Positions 1 through 9,314 of a stretch of DNA of 40,433 bases are shown here, piece by piece. Under the pieces are notes generated by a model, which was not told the origin of the DNA, made no database searches, and saw nothing but the letters and a program-made list of their open reading frames with translations. Numbering within the stretch: the stretch's first letter is position 1; each line of letters begins with the position of its first letter. This DNA comes from JBQTHP01 sp052389755 (GTDB lineage: Bacteria; Pseudomonadota; Gammaproteobacteria; Steroidobacterales; Steroidobacteraceae), in NCBI GenBank assembly GCA_052389755.1, contig JBQTHP010000027.1:1-40433 (forward strand), read 5' to 3'. The translations under genes and the position numbers were made by a program.

Positions 1-57
1 GCTCTGCGGGGTCCTTTTCCCGCCCGCGGCGGCCCCCGCCCGCCGCCCCGTTTTCGC

Positions 58-3000
58 TCACCCCGCCGGATGCCGGACGCCGGAATCCGGTAGCCGTTCG
101 CCCTCCGCGGTGAGCATCCTCGCCACCTTCGGTGCGACCCAGCCCTCGATGTCGTCGACGAGCGTGAACACCGCCGGAACGATGACCAGCGTGAGCGCAG
201 TCGAGGTGATGAGACCGCCGATCACAGCGACTGCCATCGGGGCGCGGAACGCATCTCCACTGGCGAGGGCGACCGGAATCATGCCCGCGACCATCGCGAC
301 CGTGGTCATCACGATTGGACGCGCGCGCTTGTGGCCCGCTTCCATGAGCGCGGTGACGCGATCCCTGCCGGCGCGCATCTCCTCGATGGCGAAGTCGACG
401 AGCAGGATCGAGTTCTTGCCGACGATGCCCATCAGCATGAGGACGCCGATGACGGCGGGCATGGAGAACGCGTAGCCCGTGATCGTGAGGGCGAGCGCCG
501 CGCCGCCGAGCGACAGAGGCAGAGCCGAGAGAATGGTGATCGGCTGGAATACGCGCGCGAAGAGCAGCACCAGCACGGCGAACACCATCAGCACGCCGGC
601 ACCGACCGCGAGCGCGAAATTCAGGAACAGCTCGCCCATGAACTCTGCGGCGCCCTTGGGCACATAATGCACGCCTTCCGGCAGCTTCGCGAGCGTCGGC
701 AGCGCTTCGTACTTCTTTTTCGCATCGCCGAGCTCGACGCCGTTGAGATCCGCCTCGACGGAGATGCGCGGGCTCTGGTTGTACCGCCGTACGCGCGTCG
801 GACCCTGACCGAAGCTGATGTCCGCGACCGACTTCAGCGGCACCGTGCCGCCGCCCGTCGTCGGTACGGGCAGGTTCTCCAGCGTCGAGAGATCCTGGCG
901 CGCGTTCTCGATCAGACTCACCCGGATCGGGATCTGCCGGTCGGCCAGCGAGAACTTCGCCGCGTTCTGCGGCAGATCGCCGAGCGTGGCGATGCGAATC
1001 GTCTGGCCGATGCTCGCCACGGTGACACCGAGCTCCGCGGCAAGATCGAGCCGCGGGCGGATGATGATCTCGGGCCGCTGCAGGTCCCCGTTGATGCGCG
1101 GATCGCGCAGCTCCTCGAGCCCGCGCATTTCCTCCACGACCTGCTGCGCCGTGCGGTAGACGAGCGAACGATCCTCGCCGATCAGAAAGAAGACGATGTC
1201 GCGACCCCCGCCGCCGCCTCCCTGGCTCGCGAAGTTCACGCGCGCGTCGGGAATCCTGCGCAGCTCCGGAGTGACCTTTTTCTCCCAATCCTTCTGCGAC
1301 ATCTCGCGCTCGTCGCTCGGCACGAGCTGCACGTACAGCGTCGCACTGCGCACCTCGCCGAAGTCGTCGGCCCCGATGGACTCGATGACGTTCGTGACTT
1401 CGGGATGCCGGCTGACGATGTCGCGCGCCATGCCGGACACTTGAGCCGTATCCTCGAGGCGCACGCCGGGCGGCAGCTCCACGTGAAGTTGAGCGCTCGC
1501 AAAATCCTGATCGGGGACGAAGGCCTGCGGCAGCATCGCAAGTCCCAGGATCGACAGGATGAAGAACGCAGTCCCCGCAATGATCGTGCGCCAGCGGTGC
1601 TGGATGCACAGTCGCACGAACGCGAGGTAACGGCTCATGATCGGCCCGTCGACATGCCGCCGCATGCCTTCGGACCTCAGCGTGTATGCCGCGATGACGG
1701 GCGTCAGGAGACGCGCCACGAGCAGCGAGAAGAAGACTGCCGCGGCGACCGTGAGACCGAACTGCTTGAAATACTGGCCGACGAGCCCGCCCATGAAGCT
1801 CACGGGCAGGAACACGGCGATGATGGTCGCAGAGGTCGCGACCACGGCGAGCCCGATCTCGTCGGCCGCATCGAGTGCGGCCTGAAAACCGCTCTTCCCC
1901 ATGCGCATGTGGCGCACGATGTTCTCGATCTCGACGATCGCGTCGTCGACGAGCACGCCCGCGACGAGCGACAGGGCCAGCAGGCTCACGCCATTGAGCG
2001 TGAAACCCATCCACTGCATGAAGAAGAACGTGGGCAGCGCCGACAGCGGGATGGCGAGCGCCGAGACCGCCGTCGCGCGCCAGTCGCGCAGGAAGAACCA
2101 CACCACGATGACCGCAAGGACCGCGCCCTCGAGCAGCGCCATGATCGCCGAGTCGTAGGTGCGCAGCGTGTTGTCCACCGTGGTGAAAACCTGCGTCACC
2201 CTGACCTGCGGAAACTCCTTCAGAATGCGGTCGAGCTCCTCGTTCACGCCCTTGAGCACCGCCACGTCGGACGAGCCCTTCGCATTGAAGACGCCGAAGG
2301 TCGTGGACGGTCTGCCGTTGAGGCGCGATATCGTGCGCACCTCCGCGACGCCGTCGCGAACGAGAGCAATGTCGCGCAGCCGCACGGACGAGCCGCTCGC
2401 GAGCGGTATCTGCGTATCACCGAGCTGCTCGGCGGTCTTCGCGCCGCCGAGCACGCGGATCGCCTGTTCGCCGCCGCCCACCTCGGCGCGGCCGCCGGGC
2501 GCATCCACGTTGAGCTGGCGCAGCTGCTGGTTCACCTGCACCGCCGTGATGCCCAGCGCCTGCATGCGTGAGGGATCGAGCTCCACGCGGATTTCCCGAT
2601 TGACGCCGCCGCCGCGCTGCAGCTGCGCGACGCCGGGCACGCCGAGCAGCCGTTTGTTGATCGTGTTGTCGACGAACCAGCTGAGCTCCTCTTCCGTCAT
2701 TGCGGTCGACGTCACCGCGAAATAGACGATCGCGCCGCCCTCGACGTCCTGGCGCTGGATCAGCGGTTCCTCGATGCCGTCCGGCAGCTCGCTGCGCACT
2801 TTCGATACGGCATCGCGCACGTCGTTGACGGCGCGATCGATGGGCGTGCCGATCTGAAACTCGAGAAACACGCGCGCCTGCCCTTCGAGGGCGATCGAGG
2901 TGATGTTGCGCACGTTGCCGACGCTCGACACCGCCCCTTCGATCTTCTGCACGATCTGCGTCTCGATCTCGGTGGGCGCCGCCCCGGGCTGTGTGACGAA

Positions 3001-3150
3001 GACGCTGACGAACGGAAACGACACATCGGGATTGAGCGTGATCGGCAGTCGCGCGAAGGCCACGACACCGAGGAACGTGAGCACGACGAACAGCACCACC
3101 GGCGAGATCGGGTGCCGGATGGCCCACGCGGAAACGTTCCTGAGACTCAT
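58..3150 (-). CDS. RND-family efflux permease (AcrB/MdtB-like)
   Basis: Inner-membrane proton/drug antiporter of the resistance-nodulation-division family, expected to form a trimer with the adaptor encoded just upstream and an outer-membrane channel that is not in this window. The 1030 residues match the family length. A first membrane helix lies at about 14-33, followed by a large periplasmic loop, a block of helices around 335-480 containing the paired aspartates of the proton relay (motif GVLVDDAIVEIENI), a second periplasmic loop, and a final helix block at about 855-1010. The ATG overlaps the adaptor's stop as ATGA, so the two are co-translated. The last dozen codons lie in a GC-rich palindromic repeat (61-97), so the tail is probably repeat-derived. 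Substrate cannot be told from sequence. Confidence 0.95.
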   Translation of the reverse strand: MSLRNVSAWAIRHPISPVVLFVVLTFLGVVAFARLPITLNPDVSFPFVSVFVTQPGAAPTEIETQIVQKIEGAVSSVGNVRNITSIALEGQARVFLEFQIGTPIDRAVNDVRDAVSKVRSELPDGIEEPLIQRQDVEGGAIVYFAVTSTAMTEEELSWFVDNTINKRLLGVPGVAQLQRGGGVNREIRVELDPSRMQALGITAVQVNQQLRQLNVDAPGGRAEVGGGEQAIRVLGGAKTAEQLGDTQIPLASGSSVRLRDIALVRDGVAEVRTISRLNGRPSTTFGVFNAKGSSDVAVLKGVNEELDRILKEFPQVRVTQVFTTVDNTLRTYDSAIMALLEGAVLAVIVVWFFLRDWRATAVSALAIPLSALPTFFFMQWMGFTLNGVSLLALSLVAGVLVDDAIVEIENIVRHMRMGKSGFQAALDAADEIGLAVVATSATIIAVFLPVSFMGGLVGQYFKQFGLTVAAAVFFSLLVARLLTPVIAAYTLRSEGMRRHVDGPIMSRYLAFVRLCIQHRWRTIIAGTAFFILSILGLAMLPQAFVPDQDFASAQLHVELPPGVRLEDTAQVSGMARDIVSRHPEVTNVIESIGADDFGEVRSATLYVQLVPSDEREMSQKDWEKKVTPELRRIPDARVNFASQGGGGGGRDIVFFLIGEDRSLVYRTAQQVVEEMRGLEELRDPRINGDLQRPEIIIRPRLDLAAELGVTVASIGQTIRIATLGDLPQNAAKFSLADRQIPIRVSLIENARQDLSTLENLPVPTTGGGTVPLKSVADISFGQGPTRVRRYNQSPRISVEADLNGVELGDAKKKYEALPTLAKLPEGVHYVPKGAAEFMGELFLNFALAVGAGVLMVFAVLVLLFARVFQPITILSALPLSLGGAALALTITGYAFSMPAVIGVLMLMGIVGKNSILLVDFAIEEMRAGRDRVTALMEAGHKRARPIVMTTVAMVAGMIPVALASGDAFRAPMAVAVIGGLITSTALTLVIVPAVFTLVDDIEGWVAPKVARMLTAEGERLPDSGVRHPAG
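61..97. repeat. CTTCCGCC-type palindromic repeat, degenerate copy
   Basis: Short dyad-rich segment with CCGGA/TCCGG units, related to copies near 11361, 16697, 17638 and 25372. Here it overlaps the 3' end of the RND permease gene and encodes its last residues (RLPDSGVRHP). This resembles the C-terminus RLPPSVFRP of the gene ending at 17676, which uses another copy in the same frame. Confidence 0.5.
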
Positions 3151-4406
3151 GACGCGCCCGCTCGCGCGATCTCGACCTGCTCGCCCTCCCGCAGGAACGC
3201 GGCGGCGGTGGTGACGACGCGCTCGTCGCCTTCGAGGCCCGCGCCGATCACGACGCCCCGGGCACCCGTGTCGATGACGCGCACGGGCCGCTTCGCGACG
3301 CGATTGTCTTCGCCGACGACCAGCACGAAGTTGCCGCTGGCATCCGTCTGCACCGCGGTCTGCGGCAGCACCGGGCGCTGCGCCGTGCCGACGGTCACCT
3401 CGCCGCGCGCAAACGCGCCGGGCCGCAGCATCGGGTGCGGAGCGAGCTCGACGCGCATCCAGCCGAGGCGTGTCTCCGGATCGATCACCGGCCCGACGAG
3501 GCGCACGCGCCCCTCGAACGGCTCCGCGATGCCGGTGAGCCGCACGACGGCCTTCTGGCCGGCGGCAAGGCGCGGTAGATCCTGCTCCGCGAGCTGTGCG
3601 CGCACCTCGATATCCGCGCCGCGCGACAGGCGAAAGAGCGGCTCACCGCCGGGCGTCGGAAATACGCCGGCCTCTGCCGATCGAGTGAGCACAACGCCGT
3701 CAGCGGGAGCGCGCAGCTCGGTACGTTCGAGGCGTGCACGTGCTTCGGCGAGCTGCGCGGCCGCGACCTCAACCTGCGCCGCCGCCGTGACCGCCGCTGC
3801 GCGACGTCGCTCGATTTCCTCCGCAGACAACGCGCCGGATCCGGACACGGCTTGCGCACGCCGATGCTCCGCGTCGCGCAATTCCGCGTTCGCGCGTGCC
3901 TCGGCGAGAGACGCCGCTAGCCGCGTCACCTGTGGTCGCAACACCGACGTGTCGAGCGTCGCGAGGAGCTGCCCACGCTTCACTCTGTCCCCCGCCTCAA
4001 CGTGTACGGCCGCGATTCGGCCGCCCTCGCCCTCGACTCCCATGACGATGTCGTAGCGCGCATTGACGGTGCCGGTGAACGCAATGGTCGACGTCACGGT
4101 AGAAAGCCCCGGAGTCACGACAGACACGAGCGGCACGGCCGCGCGCGGATCCGACGCGTCCGCGGGTGCGCCACCGGTCAGCGCACGCATCGCCAGCACG
4201 GCCGCGATCAGAATGGCAAGACCGACCAGCGACAGCAGCGGCCACCGGCGTCGCAACGTATCGAGCCAGGCGGAGCGAGCTGCGCGCGCAGTGTCGGGCG
4301 CCTCGTACGGAGGCGCCGGAGCGGTCCCGTGCTCGGCGGTGTGCTCGCGATTGATCCAGCGGATTTTCTCGTCCGGATCGGGGACTTGTTCGAGTTTGCT
4401 GGCCAC
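3147..4406 (-). CDS. RND efflux periplasmic adaptor (HlyD/AcrA-type)
   Basis: Membrane-fusion protein linking the RND permease to an outer-membrane channel. The 419 residues start with a hydrophilic stretch, a single membrane anchor at about 53-71 (LLSLVGLAILIAAVLAMRAL), then a barrel-sandwich segment with a helical hairpin (about 150-225) and the beta-barrel domains. It lacks a lipobox, so it is anchored by the helix rather than a lipid. The start is GTG (4404-4406), with AAAGGA about 9 bases upstream. The stop overlaps the permease start by 4 bases, so this is the first gene of a two-gene operon. Family membership is clear; exported compounds are unknown. Confidence 0.93.
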   Translation of the reverse strand: MASKLEQVPDPDEKIRWINREHTAEHGTAPAPPYEAPDTARAARSAWLDTLRRRWPLLSLVGLAILIAAVLAMRALTGGAPADASDPRAAVPLVSVVTPGLSTVTSTIAFTGTVNARYDIVMGVEGEGGRIAAVHVEAGDRVKRGQLLATLDTSVLRPQVTRLAASLAEARANAELRDAEHRRAQAVSGSGALSAEEIERRRAAAVTAAAQVEVAAAQLAEARARLERTELRAPADGVVLTRSAEAGVFPTPGGEPLFRLSRGADIEVRAQLAEQDLPRLAAGQKAVVRLTGIAEPFEGRVRLVGPVIDPETRLGWMRVELAPHPMLRPGAFARGEVTVGTAQRPVLPQTAVQTDASGNFVLVVGEDNRVAKRPVRVIDTGARGVVIGAGLEGDERVVTTAAAFLREGEQVEIARAGAS

Positions 4407-4614
4407 GGTCGGATCCTTTGGAACAGCCGGAAATACTAGCCGCCCGCGCGGGAGCTTGCGGATGAAGTTCCGACGAAGCGCCGTCCGCGCGCGGTAGACC
4501 GAAGGTATGAGTGGCCAGGCGCCCAGCCAGAAGGCTGACGGACAGGCGGGCGCTAAGTTGTGGCGATCTCCGGCGAAATGCCTTGAAACGGACTCGAACA
4601 GGCCGGAGCCCGCC

Positions 4615-5973
4615 CTAGGCGGCGCTCAACTCCACCGCATCGCCGGTGTGATCGACCGTGTGCAGCAGCACCGGCCGTCGCCACACACTCTGCACGTACT
4701 GCAGCACTTTCTGGCTGCGATCGACGTCGAGGCCGCGGCCGTCGGTCTCGTGGTCGTGCGTGAGCTCGAGCGTGCCGTCGACGCGCACGTGGTCGGCGGC
4801 TACCGTTGGCGCGCCGAAGCCGTACTTGGGCGCGAGGATCGTCTCCTGCAGCGTAGACAGGTCGTGCTCGAGCACCTTGATCTCACCGTCGCTGCGCGCG
4901 CCGTAGCGGAAGAGCCCGAGCTCCTCGGCGAGCTCGCGCGTCAGGTGATTGCGCACGAACCCGAAGTCGTCTTCCTGCTGCATGATGCCCCGGGCGACGT
5001 CGATGCCCTGTTGCTCGATGATCTTCTCCCACAGTGAGAAGCCGAGGTGGTAGGGATTCAGGGTGAGCGCGATCTGTTGATCGGCGGCGACCGGCCGCAC
5101 GACGTCCGAGTGGCACTTGATCGCGTCGACGTAGGCGTGCTGGGGGATGAAGTCCGCTTCGCGAAGCAGGCGCGCATGCCAGTAGGACGCCCAGCCCTCG
5201 TTCATGATCTGAGTTGCGAAGACGGGGTAGAAATAGAACGACTCCTCGCGCACCGCGAGAAAGATGTCGCGCTCCCAGCTCTCGAGCTCCGGCGCGTACG
5301 TCGCGATGAACCACAGCAGGTCGCGCTCGGGGTGCGGCGGGATCGGCGCTCTTTTCTTTGATTCAAACGCCGCGACGGCAGCAGCGGGGTCGAGCGAGGC
5401 AAAGCGCCTACGGAAGGTGTCGTCGACGAGCTTGGCCTCGGAGAGATACTCCGGGTAGCGCTCGCGGCGCAGCGGCTGGTCGATGTCGACATGCTGCTCG
5501 AGAGCGAGCGCCGCGTCGAGCACGTTCTCGACGCGCTTCGCGCCGTAGGCCTCGATCGCCTGCTGGATCTGCCGCGCGTGGCTCGCGGCGTGCTCGACGA
5601 TGTGCTCGCTCACCTGCTCCTGGCAGCGCCGGAAGAGCATGTTGTTGCGGGAGAAATCGGCGTGGCCGAGCACGTGCGCGGTGACGAGGATGTTCTCGGC
5701 GAGACCGTTGCTCCGCGCGAGGTATGCATGCCCCGGATTGCCGGGGAAGACCACCTCGAACAGGCGCGAATGGCCCATGTGACGCTGGATGAGCTGATAG
5801 ATGTAGCGCACCCCGAAGGACCAGTGCGGCATGCGCACCGGCAGGCCGTACACCGCGATCTCCATCATGAAGCTGTCGGGAACGGCTTCGAAATCGACGG
5901 GGTAAAACGCGAGACCGGAGCGCATCGCGAGGTCCTCGATGCGCCGCACGTAGCTTTGCCAGTCTTCACTCAC
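4615..5973 (-). CDS. spoVR: SpoVR/YcgB family protein
   Basis: Member of the SpoVR family, named for a Bacillus cortex-formation gene but widespread in non-sporulating proteobacteria, where the biochemical role is unknown. The protein is about 452 residues from a GTG start whose codon overlaps the stop of yeaH (GTGAGTGA, 8 bases shared). An in-frame ATG further upstream lies inside yeaH and is less likely. Typical family segments are visible: PHWSFGVRYIYQ, NNMLFRRC, the WASYWHARLL segment and the NPYHLGFSLWEKI segment. It is the third gene of the prkA-yeaH-spoVR operon, a conserved association in proteobacteria linked to stress and starvation. Confidence 0.93.
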   Translation of the reverse strand: MSEDWQSYVRRIEDLAMRSGLAFYPVDFEAVPDSFMMEIAVYGLPVRMPHWSFGVRYIYQLIQRHMGHSRLFEVVFPGNPGHAYLARSNGLAENILVTAHVLGHADFSRNNMLFRRCQEQVSEHIVEHAASHARQIQQAIEAYGAKRVENVLDAALALEQHVDIDQPLRRERYPEYLSEAKLVDDTFRRRFASLDPAAAVAAFESKKRAPIPPHPERDLLWFIATYAPELESWERDIFLAVREESFYFYPVFATQIMNEGWASYWHARLLREADFIPQHAYVDAIKCHSDVVRPVAADQQIALTLNPYHLGFSLWEKIIEQQGIDVARGIMQQEDDFGFVRNHLTRELAEELGLFRYGARSDGEIKVLEHDLSTLQETILAPKYGFGAPTVAADHVRVDGTLELTHDHETDGRGLDVDRSQKVLQYVQSVWRRPVLLHTVDHTGDAVELSAA

Positions 5974-7135
5974 CGTCCACCGCCTTCTGCTCGGCGGTGA
6001 AGAAATGACGGACCGCACCCCAGATGTCGTCGTCGTCGTTCAGGGCGTAGCTGCCGGCGGCAAGGCCCGCGGTCGTCATCTCCGCGAACAGACGGCCGGT
6101 TTCGGTGGCGAGCTGCCGCGACAATCCGGAGGACACCTCGACGTAGCCGCAGTACGCCGCATCCTGAGCGATCCCGGCGAGCAGCTCGCGGGAGTCGGGC
6201 TGGTCGCTGACCGCGTTGTCGCCATCGGAAGCGTAGAAGAGATAGATGTTGCAGCGGCCGGGATTGAACCGCTCGTCGATGATCGCGCGCACCTTCGTGA
6301 GGCCGGTCGACGCCACCGTTCCGCCGGTGCCGCTAACCTGGAAGAACTCCGACTCGGTGAACTCCCAGGCCTCGGTGGTGTGCGCGACGAACACCGTGTC
6401 GAGCGAGCGATACTGACGCCTGAGGCCCTGCACGACCCAGAAGAAGAAATTCTTCGCAAGCTTGCGATCGCGGTCGGACATGCTGCCCGAAACGTCGAGC
6501 AGGAAGAACACCACCGCATGCACGGCCGGCTGGCGACGGCGTGAAAGCTGGCGGAATCGCAGGTCCTCGTCGGTGAAGCTCGGAGTCGCCCCGGGATTGC
6601 CGCGCCGTTTCACGAGCTCCTTGAACGAGCGGCGGCGGTCGAGTCGCGAGCGCGCGCCGCGGCGGTCCCAGCCTTCCCGGATCCAGTCGCTCTCTTCAGA
6701 CGGACCGACGCGTGCCTTCAGGTTGGGAAGCTGCATCTCTTCCCAGAGCCAGTCGACGATGTCGTCGATCTTGAACTCGAGGAGGAGTTGAATCTCGCCG
6801 TCGTCGGTGCCGCCCGGACCTTTCTCCTGGCCACCCTGACCACGCGAGGGACGTTGAAGTACGTCTCCGGGTTTGGCATTGCCCTGTCCGACTCCTTGCT
6901 GCTCCTCCGGGCGGCGCAGCCGAAAGTGATAGTGCTCGAGCATCCGCACGGGCACGCGCACCGTGCGGGAACCGTCGCTGATGACGTCGCCGCCGGCGAC
7001 GATCTGAGGGAGGTGCTGGCGAACCGATTCGCGCACCTTTTCGTCATGGCGCAGCCAGTCGCGCGCGCCACGCGAAAACAACTCGTACCACTTCGAGAGT
7101 CCGAAGGCGGGCGTGTCGTTGTCGCGCTCGCTCAT
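5966..7135 (-). CDS. yeaH: YeaH/YhbH family protein (DUF444)
   Basis: DUF444 protein of 389 residues, the usual partner of PrkA. The central and C-terminal part looks like a von Willebrand A fold: FFLLDVSGSMSD carries the DxSxS metal-site signature and is followed by a helix and the segment DTVFVAHTTEAWEF. The N-terminal third is hydrophilic with a glycine/glutamine-rich linker. It is 14 bases downstream of the prkA stop and overlaps spoVR, so the three genes form one transcription unit. In E. coli the yeaG-yeaH pair responds to nitrogen starvation and stress. The biochemical role of YeaH remains unknown. Confidence 0.94.
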   Translation of the reverse strand: MSERDNDTPAFGLSKWYELFSRGARDWLRHDEKVRESVRQHLPQIVAGGDVISDGSRTVRVPVRMLEHYHFRLRRPEEQQGVGQGNAKPGDVLQRPSRGQGGQEKGPGGTDDGEIQLLLEFKIDDIVDWLWEEMQLPNLKARVGPSEESDWIREGWDRRGARSRLDRRRSFKELVKRRGNPGATPSFTDEDLRFRQLSRRRQPAVHAVVFFLLDVSGSMSDRDRKLAKNFFFWVVQGLRRQYRSLDTVFVAHTTEAWEFTESEFFQVSGTGGTVASTGLTKVRAIIDERFNPGRCNIYLFYASDGDNAVSDQPDSRELLAGIAQDAAYCGYVEVSSGLSRQLATETGRLFAEMTTAGLAAGSYALNDDDDIWGAVRHFFTAEQKAVDGE

Positions 7136-7149
7136 GACTTTATCGGACG

Positions 7150-9111
7150 CTACTCCTGTGCGAGCAACGTGGTTACGTAGCTCAGCGCCTCTTTCGCGCT
7201 GTGCTCGTCGTAGCCGTATTCCTTCACGAGGCGCTCCTGCACGACCGAGATCTTCTGCCGCGCCTCCTCGTCCGGACGCGCCGTGGAAGTCACGAGCCGC
7301 AGTACGTCGCGCCGTTCCTCGAAGAGGTACTGCTCGATCGCCTCGCGCATGCGGGCGTGGCTCACGAGCTTGAACTTCTCGCCCGCCTTGAAGGCGACCA
7401 TCGCCTTGCGCACGACTTCCTGGCGGAAGGACTGCTTGCCCGAGTCGGACACCTTGATCTTCTCTTCGACCGAGCGAAGGAACCTCTCGTCCGCCGCGCG
7501 CGTCTCCCCGGTGATCGGGTCGGTGACCTGGCGGTGGTCGAGCGAGGCCTCGACTTCGTCGAGGTACTTCTCCAGCAGCTGCTGCGCTTCCTCTTCGAAG
7601 GAGGCGAACATCGCGCGGTGCACGTCTTCCTTGACCCAGCGGTTGTAGAACTCCTTGCGCGCCGTAACGAGGTGATCGATCCAGCTCTTCTTCACCTTCG
7701 AATCGATCCTGGCGTCGCTCTCGATGCCGTCCTTCAGCGCGAGCAGAAGCTCCATGCTCGTCAGGCTGTGCGTGTTGCCGCGGGTGATGGCGTTCGAGAT
7801 CGCGTTGATCACGAAACGCGGGCTCACGCCCGTCAGACCTTCGTCCGGAGACTCGGACCTGAGCCGTGTGGCCTCGCTTTCGGAGACGCCTTCCACGGCC
7901 TCGCCGGCGTACAGGCGCAGCTTCTTCGTGAGATCGAGTCCCTCGCGCTCGGGCTTCGTGAGGCGCGAGAGGATCGCGAACACCGCCGCGAGGTTCAGCA
8001 CGTGCGGATCGAGATGCACGTTCCGGAACGCCGGTGCGCCGGAGACGAGCTTCTGATAGATGCGCGCCTCGTCCGCGAACGACAGCGAATACGGCACCTT
8101 GATGATGACCATGCGGTCGAGCAGCGCTTCGTTCTCTTTCTCCTGCAGGAACTTGTGGAACTCGGCGAGGTTCGTGTGGGCGAGGATGGTCTCGTCCAGG
8201 TGGATGAGCGGGAAGCGCGACACCTTGACGTTCTTCTCCTGCGTCATGGTGAGGAGCAGGTACAGGAACTCCCGCTTGACCTTCAGGATCTCGATCATCT
8301 CGAGAAGGCCGCGGCTTGCGGCGTAGACCGCCCCGGACCAGGACCAGGCACGCGGATCGCCTTCGTCGCCGATCTGGGCCACCTTCGCGAGGTCGACCGA
8401 CCCCACGAGGTCGGCGATATCCGCGGTGGTCGGATCGTGGGGTGCGTACGTACCGATGCCTACGCGCGATGACTCCGCGAGGAAGACGCGCTCCACGGGT
8501 ACGCGCACGAAATCACCCTCGAATTCCCGCTCGACGAAATCCCGCGCCCACGGCGAGAGCTCGCCCTGGACCTCCACGCCGTACTTGCTCCGGAAATCCG
8601 CGCGAAGGCTCGCGGGGATGAGATTCAGGGGATTCTCGCGCATGGGAGAACCCTTGACCGCATAGATTGCGCCTTCGTCGGTGCGGCTGTACTCCTCGAG
8701 TCCGCGCTTCAGCAGGATGCAGAGCGTTGATTTACCGCCTGATGGCGGGCCTAGCAGCAGCAGCAGGCGACGGCCAACATCGGAACCGGCCGCAGCGCCC
8801 TTGAAGTAGTCGACCACGCGTCCGAGCGGCTCGTCGATGCCAAAGAGCTCGCGTCGGAACAGCTCACGGGCCCGCGCGCTCTCGCTTGCCTCGCTATGGG
8901 CCTGCTGCTTGCCGTGCCAGCGCAACATGTCCCAGATGTACTGATGGCTCGTGCGGGCCATCGCGGCGGGATTCGAGGGCAAAATATTGCTCAGAAAGTC
9001 CCCGAAGGTGCCCTCCCACCGCTGCGCGCGATGCAGACGGCTGAACGAGCTCAGGGATTCGAGGAAATCCACGCGGCTCGTCGCATCAGGTTCGGCAGAG
9101 AGCGGTCGCAT
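7150..9111 (-). CDS. prkA: PrkA/YeaG family serine protein kinase
   Basis: PrkA-type protein with an N-terminal AAA+-like ATPase and a C-terminal kinase-like domain, 653 residues, close to the E. coli YeaG length. The Walker A motif is GPPSGGKST near residue 115. A PrkA-typical segment (FPLIHLDETILAHTN) lies about residue 300. An in-frame ATG exists 24 bases further upstream (9135), but GGAGGGG sits about 8 bases before the ATG at 9111, so 9111 is chosen. First gene of the prkA-yeaH-spoVR operon. The family phosphorylates proteins in vitro and acts in stress and starvation responses. The direct substrate here is unknown. Confidence 0.94.
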   Translation of the reverse strand: MRPLSAEPDATSRVDFLESLSSFSRLHRAQRWEGTFGDFLSNILPSNPAAMARTSHQYIWDMLRWHGKQQAHSEASESARARELFRRELFGIDEPLGRVVDYFKGAAAGSDVGRRLLLLLGPPSGGKSTLCILLKRGLEEYSRTDEGAIYAVKGSPMRENPLNLIPASLRADFRSKYGVEVQGELSPWARDFVEREFEGDFVRVPVERVFLAESSRVGIGTYAPHDPTTADIADLVGSVDLAKVAQIGDEGDPRAWSWSGAVYAASRGLLEMIEILKVKREFLYLLLTMTQEKNVKVSRFPLIHLDETILAHTNLAEFHKFLQEKENEALLDRMVIIKVPYSLSFADEARIYQKLVSGAPAFRNVHLDPHVLNLAAVFAILSRLTKPEREGLDLTKKLRLYAGEAVEGVSESEATRLRSESPDEGLTGVSPRFVINAISNAITRGNTHSLTSMELLLALKDGIESDARIDSKVKKSWIDHLVTARKEFYNRWVKEDVHRAMFASFEEEAQQLLEKYLDEVEASLDHRQVTDPITGETRAADERFLRSVEEKIKVSDSGKQSFRQEVVRKAMVAFKAGEKFKLVSHARMREAIEQYLFEERRDVLRLVTSTARPDEEARQKISVVQERLVKEYGYDEHSAKEALSYVTTLLAQE

Positions 9112-9314
9112 CGTCGGGTCCCCTCCGTGCAGCATGGTCCGCGCGTGCGGCCCGGGAGCGCCGCGAGCGTGAGCCTTAACTTAAATCTCATGAGCCGCAC
9201 TTAACGTGACGCTGCTCAACTCCTCAGCATGTCTCAGCGTTAAGACGGTCACAACGAATGAATGTTCGCTGCGATACAAGCAAAAGCAAAATGCATACCC
9301 GGAAAAATCTTGCG
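9112..9314 (-). promoter_or_regulatory. Upstream region of the prkA operon with repeated TTAA boxes
   Basis: The 203 bases between prkA and the AsmA-family gene are much more AT-rich than their surroundings and should carry the prkA promoter. Three TTAA-containing boxes occur (CCTTAACTTAAAT, CACTTAACG, GCGTTAAG). The last two form an inverted pair, CTTAACG...CGTTAAG, about 45 bases across. No clear sigma-54 pair (GG-N10-GC) was seen. I cannot assign a -35/-10 pair with confidence. Confidence 0.4.

Noticed and set aside
331..2571. 746-codon open frame on plus, opposite the RND permease
   Set aside because: Composition is Arg/His/Asp-rich without any family pattern; it mirrors the high-GC codon structure of the permease on the other strand.
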